A stretch of DNA of 12,603 nucleotides from Candidatus Aminicenantota bacterium (GTDB lineage: Bacteria > Acidobacteriota > Aminicenantia > UBA2199): contig JAUWNT010000061.1 of assembly GCA_030612495.1 (NCBI GenBank), forward strand, positions 1 to 12,603. Reading direction: 5' to 3'. This document shows positions 1 through 6,058 of the stretch, one piece after another; positions within the stretch are counted from its first letter, which is position 1, and every line of letters begins with the position of its first letter. Made by a program: the position numbers and the translations under genes. The notes below the pieces were generated by a model, which was given only the letters and a program-made list of their open reading frames with translations, made no database searches and was not told where the DNA came from.

Positions 1-68
1 AACCCAGATAATTAAAACAATTCAACAAACACTTTTAACAGCAAATAATGTTTTCTATCTCTATATTT

Positions 69-383
69 TTATGCAATTTTTTTGCCCCTTTTTATTATAT
101 CCTGTAAAAACAAAGAATTATCCTTATCCGAATTATTGAACGTATGAGTCTCTATTCTGTAGTCAATATTTCTAACAATTCTGCCTATTTTTTTTATATC
201 TATGTAAAGAATACCTGTAAACTCATTTGAAATCAAAGCAATATCAATATCACTATTCTTTGTGTTTGTTCCATCTGAGTATGAACCAAACAGATAAGCT
301 TCTGATATATTGATACCATTTTCTTCTAAAGCAATTAATAGTCTTTTTATTATATCTTTTATTCTATCTTTTGTTTTAGCCAT
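69..383 (-). CDS. MNT-type minimal nucleotidyltransferase, antitoxin-like partner of HEPN
   Basis: This 104-residue protein belongs to the minimal nucleotidyltransferase branch of the DNA polymerase beta superfamily. The signature is clear: G33-S34 followed by D45-x-D47 (segment FGSYSDGTNTKNSDIDIAL), which is the G-S-x10-D-x-D metal and nucleotide site. E78 in YRIETHTF is a plausible third acidic ligand. In characterised MNT-HEPN pairs the MNT protein is an antitoxin that transfers AMP to the HEPN toxin; that role here is inferred from the family and the neighbour. The ATG at 383-381 has AAGGA about nine bases upstream, inside the HEPN gene, and the two genes overlap by 25 bases, which implies coupled translation. 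The catalytic residues look intact, so an active transferase is likely. The target is not visible from sequence. Confidence 0.85.
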   Translation of the reverse strand: MAKTKDRIKDIIKRLLIALEENGINISEAYLFGSYSDGTNTKNSDIDIALISNEFTGILYIDIKKIGRIVRNIDYRIETHTFNNSDKDNSLFLQDIIKRGKKIA

Positions 384-748
384 TCGTATTTTTCCTTGAT
401 CTTCTTGAATTTATCTAAACTAAATTCCTTTGTACAAAGCTTATAGAATTTAAACTGTTCATCTGGATATCTTGTTGAAATATTAAATGTGTTCACCTCA
501 TCAAAAAAATCTTCATCACTTTCACTAATTTTAATATCCACTTCTTTTAATAGAAAAATCAGGTTGTGAGTTCTTGGTGGGAAAGATTTCTTTTCCTTAA
601 TATAAATTGCTTTAATAATTTTTTCTAAAACCAGATGAGAAAGAAAAAGTGCCCAATCAAATTTTTCTTCTCGGATAAGAGATTCAGCCGTCTCCAAATC
701 GTGTTTCGCAGATTTCTCCCAATATTCAATATGTTTCTGAATATTCAT
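359..748 (-). CDS. HEPN domain protein (COG2250-like), toxin-like partner of MNT
   Basis: This is an all-helical protein of 129 residues counted from the ATG at 748. The helix with YWEKSAKHDLETAESL, the LVLEKIIKAIY helix, the PPRTHNL motif (about 57-63) and TRYPDE (about 92-97) are typical of the HEPN family found beside minimal nucleotidyltransferases. HEPN toxins usually carry an R-x4-6-H ribonuclease motif; none of the arginines here has a histidine at that spacing, so ribonuclease activity is doubtful. An in-frame TTG at 754 exists, but it lies between the -10 box and the predicted transcription start, so ATG 748 is preferred. No ribosome-binding site precedes it; the message may be leaderless. 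It is the first gene of a pair with the MNT gene. A non-toxic role, such as a substrate-binding partner of the transferase, is the main alternative. Confidence 0.8.
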   Translation of the reverse strand: MNIQKHIEYWEKSAKHDLETAESLIREEKFDWALFLSHLVLEKIIKAIYIKEKKSFPPRTHNLIFLLKEVDIKISESDEDFFDEVNTFNISTRYPDEQFKFYKLCTKEFSLDKFKKIKEKYEWLKQKIE

Positions 749-754
749 AAACAA

Positions 755-783
755 TTTATAACATTATTATGATCTTTTTTCAA
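755..783 (-). promoter_or_regulatory. Sigma70-type promoter of HEPN-MNT pair, leaderless arrangement
   Basis: Read on the minus strand, TTGAAA (783-778) and TATAAA (760-755) are separated by exactly 17 bases. Only TTGTTT lies between the -10 box and the ATG at 748. A start site about seven bases after the -10 box would fall on the A of that ATG, giving a transcript with no leader, which agrees with the absence of a ribosome-binding site. Confidence 0.6.
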
Positions 784-811
784 ATAAAAAAATTATGCTC
801 AATTAAGACAA

Positions 812-829
812 ATTTCGTGTGAAACGAAA
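812..829 (-). terminator. Hairpin, possible terminator of the four-gene operon
   Basis: TTTCGT (813-818) and ACGAAA (824-829) form a 6-bp stem with a 5-base loop. On the minus strand it is followed by a T-rich run (TTTGTCTT). It lies about 60 bases beyond the stop codon of the last operon gene. A second small inverted repeat, AGCAAA/TTTGCT at 861-874, lies between. The stem is AT-rich and weak, so the call is tentative. Confidence 0.3.
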
Positions 830-890
830 CAAAAATCTCATACAACCACGAAATGAATCAAGCAAAAATTTGCTCATCAAGATTTTTTAG

Positions 891-1712
891 TTAGAACTCA
901 ACTCCAAATCTTTTTCTTAGAGCAAGTACTATTATTGTAACAAAAACCAAATAGTATATTATCCAATGAATCTTAAAACCAAGAAAGGATATAAGTTTGG
1001 AAGGGTATTTAACATAGATATATTCCAGATTACCTTTTTGAGCTAAAAGAGATTCCACTGGATATATTAAATGATCAATCGATGATTTAGCCATCTTTTT
1101 TCTTGAAAGAGCTTTTTTTGAATCACCAATAATTAATCTTTTTTTATATATATTACTATTTACTTTTATTTCAACCTCAGTAAACCCTTTGTTAAGCGTT
1201 TCCAATTTCCAATTCACTTCTTTTTTGGCTTTAATAAAAACAGGGTTCATTAAGGTTTTAAAATTTTTATTCTTTAAAAGTTTAATATTCAAATCATTGA
1301 TATCTGAACTAAATTTTGCTTTTACAACAAAGCTCTCACCAATTTTTAAGGGCCTCATCCCATATCTTATTTCCATTTGCATAAAAGCAGGACCTAAGAT
1401 CAAAATTATTATTAGAACAGGACCAAAATTCAAAATAAAATATTTCAATGTATAAAACAGGCTCTTAAAAAAAGAACTTAAAATAACTTTCCAGAAATCC
1501 CTATATATCCTTATTGCAAGTATATTAGATTTAATCTTATTTTTTACTTCTTTAATTCTTTTTGGGGAGGAAACATACTTATAAATTATTAATACAACAA
1601 ATGATGATAAAATGCTTAAAAATAGTATCCCCCAGAAATCATTTATAAATTTGAAAGGAAATAAAACAACACTAAATGTTTTTGTTATAAAACAATTTAT
1701 TTTTTGGATCAT
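891..1712 (-). CDS. Three-helix integral membrane protein, Oxa1/EMC3-like topology
   Basis: This protein has 273 residues and no assigned name. It shows membrane segments at about 26-46, 92-111 and 246-266. Between the first two is a lysine/arginine-rich stretch (47-91) containing NKIKSNILAIRIYRDF, which must be cytoplasmic by the positive-inside rule. Residues 112-245 form a beta-rich-looking domain on the outer face, beginning EIRYGMRPLKIGE. Outward N-terminus, cytoplasmic basic helical segment, then further membrane helices resembles the Oxa1/EMC3/DUF106 arrangement, with an extra outer domain; this is topology-based inference. From memory, similar proteins with an RYGxRPLxxGE motif occur beside phosphodiesterase-like genes in Planctomycetes. 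It is the last gene of the operon: its ATG directly follows the TAA of the 62-residue gene (TAAATG) with no ribosome-binding site, so translation is probably by re-initiation. A role in assembling or anchoring the operon's phosphatase-like enzymes is possible but unproven. Confidence 0.65.
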   Translation of the reverse strand: MIQKINCFITKTFSVVLFPFKFINDFWGILFLSILSSFVVLIIYKYVSSPKRIKEVKNKIKSNILAIRIYRDFWKVILSSFFKSLFYTLKYFILNFGPVLIIILILGPAFMQMEIRYGMRPLKIGESFVVKAKFSSDINDLNIKLLKNKNFKTLMNPVFIKAKKEVNWKLETLNKGFTEVEIKVNSNIYKKRLIIGDSKKALSRKKMAKSSIDHLIYPVESLLAQKGNLEYIYVKYPSKLISFLGFKIHWIIYYLVFVTIIVLALRKRFGVEF

Positions 1713-1901
1713 TTAAGAGATATAACCAAGGCCTGTTAACTTTTCAGCAAGTTCTTCTTTATTATCATCAGACTTAATTTTTTCATATTCTTTATTTATT
1801 AAATCCTCAATTAATTCATCAAGAGATGAATAACCATGAAAAGTAATAATTTCTTCAGCCTTTTGTAAACTCTCTTTACTTAATTTTACTTTCTTTGCCA
1901 T
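1713..1901 (-). CDS. Small ribbon-helix-helix-like protein with LGYIS tail
   Basis: This 62-residue protein has two parts. Residues 1-40 (MAKKVKLSKESLQKAEEIIT..., then GYSSLDELIEDLINKEY) read like a ribbon-helix-helix fold: a short basic strand, a helix, a G-Y-S-S turn and a second helix. The acidic linker is followed by LAEKLTGLGYIS at the C-terminus. A tail of the type L-x-x-LGYI also ends many sulfatases and related exported proteins in Planctomycetes and Aminicenantes (recalled, not searched). The start is well supported: AGGAGG lies six bases before ATG and overlaps the stop codon of the preceding gene (TAGGAGG). It sits third in the operon between the Tat-exported phosphatase-like enzyme and the membrane protein. 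It could be an autoregulator or an adaptor; neither is shown. Confidence 0.7.
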   Translation of the reverse strand: MAKKVKLSKESLQKAEEIITFHGYSSLDELIEDLINKEYEKIKSDDNKEELAEKLTGLGYIS

Positions 1902-1910
1902 TTCTTCCTC

Positions 1911-3881
1911 CTAAATTAATGATTTCCCTGTTATAGATGGAGGGGGATTAATCCCAAAATGTTTTAGAATTGTTGGACTAATATCCTTTATAGCAGGAAA
2001 TTTTTTATTTATTTTAAAATTTGAAATAAAAGTAGCTGGCACTTTTGCAGGATCAATACAATGGTCCCCTGACCACCAGTTCAAATTATCTTCTATTGAA
2101 TTTGATACTAAATTCCCAATAGCAGAAGAATCATCGGTTCTATACTCCCTATTATATCCAATAATTATATCTGGAGCTCTACCAAGAAAATCTTTAGAAA
2201 AATGATCCTCTGATATATATGCATTACTTATAACTTTCTTTCCATTTAACGGGTCCCTTAACATTTCAAGTTTTGATTTAATTTCTTCAAGTAATTTCCT
2301 TTTTTCCGTTTTTGTAACAACACCTTCTCTCTCTCTCCCTTTTAAATTAATATAAAGACCATTTAAACCAATTGCATAACTCTTAGTTCTACTCCAATCA
2401 GCATATTCAAGAATAGAGATATCATCAGATAGCTCATTAATACTCAATTTCAAATATCCCTCTTTATAAAGCCATGTATTAATATTAACTTTCCGTCTAA
2501 AGGGTGCAAATCCATGGTCTGACATAACAATAATAGGTACATCCTTTGGCAATTTCTTGAGCACTTTACCAAGGATTCTATCGTGTTTTCTATAAAGTTC
2601 GTCTCTTTCATTCCAAAATCTCTTACTCTCTTTAGCATGAAAATAAGGATGCTGCTTATCATTCAAAGCCCACATCATATGCTGACCCTGATCAAGCTCT
2701 GAAAAATAGAAAAATAGAAATCCTTTCTTTTTATCTAAAAATCTCTGGAATTCATAATCAAAAATTTTTTCACTCTCATTAAAAACAGACTCATTCTGGG
2801 TCAGAAAATTTTCCATTGAAAATGTCTGCTGGCTTAAGGCCTTTGTATCAGCTGGCAAACTTATTGTATGAAACAAACCGTTTTTTTCTGCCAATTCCCT
2901 ACTATAATGCGAAGGAGTACTTATAGTCATTGCAGGATGAGCAGGGCTAACATGAACAGGAGATATATATAATCTGAACCTTTTCCCAAGCTCAAGAAGG
3001 TAAAATTTTACCATACCATAAATGCTTTTTAGATTTTCTATTAAAGGAAATTCGATTTCTACCCAATCCGAGTACTCTTTCTCAGATATTAATATCTCCT
3101 TACCCTGGATATCTATTCTTGCTGTCTTATGTTTGTAATCCAAATATACTTTAAAAGGAACACTTATATTCTCACCCTCTTTTATCAAGTCATTTGCTGG
3201 TCCTTCAATGATGCCATCTTCCATCACATCATTTTCATTTATATAAGCATAATAAAGATGGCTCGGAGAAATATCCTTTTGTGCTTCTTCTTCATCTGTG
3301 GTATATAAAGTATACATTCCATACCCACCTGTAATATCTGGTGTTCCCATACCTGAAATAGTCCTTTGTCCACTTTTCGATGGCGGATAATTACCTGGAA
3401 CTTTAAAAATTGTAGCTTCAATGTCCCTCTTTTCAAGGTAATCCCAGAAAGCTGTACCTTCTCTCTTTAAAACAACCTCCCCTGACTTTAATGGTATTTT
3501 ATATTTCCCGATTTTCACAATCCATTCAGAGGGGATTGTCTCACATTGTGAGAAAATTGGAAAATAATTTGACGGATCTCTATGAATAAAATCATAAATA
3601 CCATAAACTCCGGGATCAGCTCCCGTTACAAAACTACTCCATGCAACCGGGCTCTGCGGAGGAATCGTAGTCCTGAGCTTTGTAAAAGATCCCATTTCAG
3701 CAAGTTTCCTTAAATTTGGCAATTCTCCTTTTTTCATCAAATTATAAACTATTAAAGGATCCATACCATCCATGCCAAGAACAATCATTCTTTTTTGTGA
3801 TGAGAAATTTGATGCAAAATTCATAAATGGAGATGCTGCAAGCAAAACACCTGTATTTTTAATAAATTCTCTTCTCTTCAA
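1911..3881 (-). CDS. Tat-exported alkaline-phosphatase-superfamily phosphodiesterase/phosphohydrolase (COG3379-like)
   Basis: This 656-residue protein begins with a twin-arginine signal (KRREFIK, then a hydrophobic stretch to about 24), so a folded, metal-loaded enzyme is exported. The alkaline phosphatase superfamily core is complete: D38 in VLGMDGMDP, nucleophile S77 in PPQSPVAWSSFVTG, D397 and H401 in ELDQGQHMMW, D455-H456 in VMSDHGFAPF, and H607 in WSGDHCIDP. Together these give the two-metal site of the type I phosphodiesterase/nucleotide pyrophosphatase group. The substrate is unknown; a phosphate mono- or diester of a lipid or glycan at the cell surface is plausible. The start codon is TTG at 3881, supported by AGGAG nine bases upstream inside the preceding gene. 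The gap to that gene, a paralogue, is one base, so the pair is co-translated. The C-terminus ends PSITGKSLI, the usual family ending. Confidence 0.85.
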   Translation of the reverse strand: MKRREFIKNTGVLLAASPFMNFASNFSSQKRMIVLGMDGMDPLIVYNLMKKGELPNLRKLAEMGSFTKLRTTIPPQSPVAWSSFVTGADPGVYGIYDFIHRDPSNYFPIFSQCETIPSEWIVKIGKYKIPLKSGEVVLKREGTAFWDYLEKRDIEATIFKVPGNYPPSKSGQRTISGMGTPDITGGYGMYTLYTTDEEEAQKDISPSHLYYAYINENDVMEDGIIEGPANDLIKEGENISVPFKVYLDYKHKTARIDIQGKEILISEKEYSDWVEIEFPLIENLKSIYGMVKFYLLELGKRFRLYISPVHVSPAHPAMTISTPSHYSRELAEKNGLFHTISLPADTKALSQQTFSMENFLTQNESVFNESEKIFDYEFQRFLDKKKGFLFFYFSELDQGQHMMWALNDKQHPYFHAKESKRFWNERDELYRKHDRILGKVLKKLPKDVPIIVMSDHGFAPFRRKVNINTWLYKEGYLKLSINELSDDISILEYADWSRTKSYAIGLNGLYINLKGREREGVVTKTEKRKLLEEIKSKLEMLRDPLNGKKVISNAYISEDHFSKDFLGRAPDIIIGYNREYRTDDSSAIGNLVSNSIEDNLNWWSGDHCIDPAKVPATFISNFKINKKFPAIKDISPTILKHFGINPPPSITGKSLI

Positions 3882-3882
3882 T

Positions 3883-5967
3883 TTAATTAACTCCTAAATC
3901 TTTACCCTCTATAAAGGGCTTTTTTTTAATCCCAAAAACAGAGAGAACAGTTGGAGATATATCAACAAGCGATGGGCTCAAATTGTTTATTTTCCTGTTA
4001 CAAAAAAGAATTCCCGGTATCTGATCCCTTGTAAATGCATGGTCCCCACTCCACATTCTTATATTATCAGAAAATATTTTATTACCAACATAGTTTACTG
4101 CTGATTCCCAAGATACACGGCAACCAACATTATATCCTACAACAATATCGGGTGCGTTTTGAGTATATGCACCTTTATAAATCTCCTCACGCTTATAAAC
4201 CGCTTTAAATACAAGTTTATTTGTCTTAGGATCAACTATTTTCTTTAATTTCTCTTTAATTTCATTTTTTATTGATTCAGCTTCCTTTCCATTATTCACA
4301 ATACCATATTTTTCTCTTCCTTTCATATTTAAAAATATTCCATTCAACCCTTGCCCATAAGCTTTTGATTTAGACCAATCAACATCCGCATACCACTTGT
4401 CACTTTCTATCTTCCCATCCTTTAAAATAAGAAACCCCTCTTTATGAAGCCATGAATTAAGGTGAAATTCCCTATTAAATGGGCCAAAACCATGATCAGA
4501 AACTACTATTAGTAAATCATCCTTTTTCATAACTTTGAACAATTTCCCTAAAAAGTCATCCATTGTTTTATAGATATTATAAACAGCATTTGTAACAACC
4601 TCTTTCTTTGAAGGCTTATCCGCTGGAGAACCTGAGTCTTTAAAATATCTCCAAAACATATGCTGTATTCTATCTGTTGATTCAAATACTTGGACTATAA
4701 GGCCATTTTTAAATTTCTTGAATGAATCAAAAAAAACTTTCTCTCTTTCAATTTGGTTATTATACACCTGTTGAACAAAAGCTTCTTCAGACAAAATTCT
4801 TTCATTTAATGCCCATGTGTCCTCAGCCATGCCCAGAGTTGCAAATGGTCCTAACATTTTCGTGAGATATACAGAAAATATTTTTGGGTGAGAAACAGGC
4901 ATGGAAGGACTAGCAGGGTCAATATTTAAGGGAGAAAGATACAACTTGACTGGATCCATACTTTCAAGCACCCATTGAGCAATACCAGATATCTTAATAA
5001 ATCCAACCTTAAATTCTACTCTCGTCCATTTAGAAAGATCTCCTTGTTTAAGATCAATTTTCTCTTTACCAAGTTTAACAACAGCAGATTTATTCTCCCT
5101 ATTTATGGTTAATTTAAATTCAGTTTGTAGAACAGGATTACCACTTAAAAAAGGATTCCCTGGACCTTTTATAATAGCTTTATATTCATTCTCAGAAATC
5201 TTCTCCAGCTTCTCAAAAACACCTTCAGAAATATCAAAACCTTCTTTATCCCCATCTGAATAAAAAGTAAAACTTCCCTGGGAACCTCTTAAATCTGGAG
5301 TACCAAGCCCGGAAAGCATACAGCCATAAAATTTTTCAGCAGGGAAAGTGAATGGGACCCTTAATACAGTTGAAAAAATCCCTTTACTGCTAACAATTTT
5401 CCAAAAACTTCTACTCTTTCTCATCCATTCAATTTTAGGCTTTGAAACAGGGATAGCAAACTTACCCAATTTTATAATCCTCTTTGGAGGAAGTATATCA
5501 GAAGTAGCCAATTTGGGCATATAAGTTCTTCTATCAGTAGTTAGAAAATCAAAAATGTTATGCTTTCCTGGATTTACACCAGTTGAGAATGTTGACCAAG
5601 CAACAGGTGAAATCGGTGGTTCAGTACTCCATAAAGGAGAAAAAGTACCATCTTTAGAAAGCTTTTCGAAATTATTAAGCCCTTTATCTTTTTTTAAAAA
5701 TTTATTCATTAAGTTATAATCTATTCCATCAAATCCAATAATTATAACCCTTTTGTATTTCGCATTTTTAAGAATTTTAACTCTTTTTAAAAATTTTATA
5801 AAAGTCCTAACAGGAAAAGTTAATAAATTAAATATCGCAAGGAAAAAGGCAACAAATATAAAGAAAAATGAGCCCAAAAAGGCAAAACCTGCTCCTGGTC
5901 CTACATAAGCATAAATTGGAGTTATAATAACAATTAATAAAATAAGGAATAATTTAATCTTCTTCAT
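3883..5967 (-). CDS. Membrane-anchored alkaline-phosphatase-superfamily enzyme, paralogue of the next gene
   Basis: This 694-residue protein shares every catalytic block with the downstream gene: D80 in IIGFDGID, nucleophile S120 in EPPISPVAWSTFSTG, D432 and H436 in ESTDRIQHMFW, D491-H492 in VVSDHGFGPF, H643 in WSGDHAF. It differs at the N-terminus. Residues 5-20 are a hydrophobic signal-like segment ending in YAYVGPGAG, a second membrane segment covers about 28-53, and then comes a strongly basic stretch (R54 to R73). By the positive-inside rule that stretch is cytoplasmic, so the catalytic domain may face the cytoplasm, opposite to its Tat-exported paralogue. If instead the basic stretch is outside, both act in the periplasm. 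It is the first gene of the operon. The ATG has no ribosome-binding site and lies five bases after a TATAAT box. Reaction type is assigned from the family; the substrate is unknown. Confidence 0.85.
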   Translation of the reverse strand: MKKIKLFLILLIVIITPIYAYVGPGAGFAFLGSFFFIFVAFFLAIFNLLTFPVRTFIKFLKRVKILKNAKYKRVIIIGFDGIDYNLMNKFLKKDKGLNNFEKLSKDGTFSPLWSTEPPISPVAWSTFSTGVNPGKHNIFDFLTTDRRTYMPKLATSDILPPKRIIKLGKFAIPVSKPKIEWMRKSRSFWKIVSSKGIFSTVLRVPFTFPAEKFYGCMLSGLGTPDLRGSQGSFTFYSDGDKEGFDISEGVFEKLEKISENEYKAIIKGPGNPFLSGNPVLQTEFKLTINRENKSAVVKLGKEKIDLKQGDLSKWTRVEFKVGFIKISGIAQWVLESMDPVKLYLSPLNIDPASPSMPVSHPKIFSVYLTKMLGPFATLGMAEDTWALNERILSEEAFVQQVYNNQIEREKVFFDSFKKFKNGLIVQVFESTDRIQHMFWRYFKDSGSPADKPSKKEVVTNAVYNIYKTMDDFLGKLFKVMKKDDLLIVVSDHGFGPFNREFHLNSWLHKEGFLILKDGKIESDKWYADVDWSKSKAYGQGLNGIFLNMKGREKYGIVNNGKEAESIKNEIKEKLKKIVDPKTNKLVFKAVYKREEIYKGAYTQNAPDIVVGYNVGCRVSWESAVNYVGNKIFSDNIRMWSGDHAFTRDQIPGILFCNRKINNLSPSLVDISPTVLSVFGIKKKPFIEGKDLGVN

Positions 5968-5972
5968 AGCTT

Positions 5973-6001
5973 ATTATATCATATCTTTACACTAAGCACA
6001 A
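5973..6001 (-). promoter_or_regulatory. Promoter of the four-gene operon with TATAAT five bases before ATG
   Basis: On the minus strand TTGTGC (6001-5996) and a perfect TATAAT (5978-5973) are 17 bases apart. Only AAGCT separates the -10 box from ATG at 5967. Transcription would start at or next to the A of ATG, so the message of the first gene is predicted to be leaderless. The -35 box matches the consensus only in TTG. Confidence 0.6.
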
Positions 6002-6058
6002 TCATGGTTTTTATACTTTTTTAAGCAATAGTTTATGAGATTATTAATCTTTTCTTAA

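Noticed and set aside
749..754. TTG start for the HEPN protein
   Set aside because: It lies between the -10 box and the predicted transcription start; ATG 748 fits the leaderless model.
1189..1455. Open frame of 88 codons on the plus strand
   Set aside because: It lies wholly antisense to the membrane protein gene, reads as a hydrophobic mirror of it, and has no ribosome-binding site.
6038..6056. Hairpin AGATT-ATT-AATCT followed by TTTCTT on the plus strand
   Set aside because: No plus-strand gene reads into it, and on the minus strand no T run follows; probably chance in AT-rich DNA.
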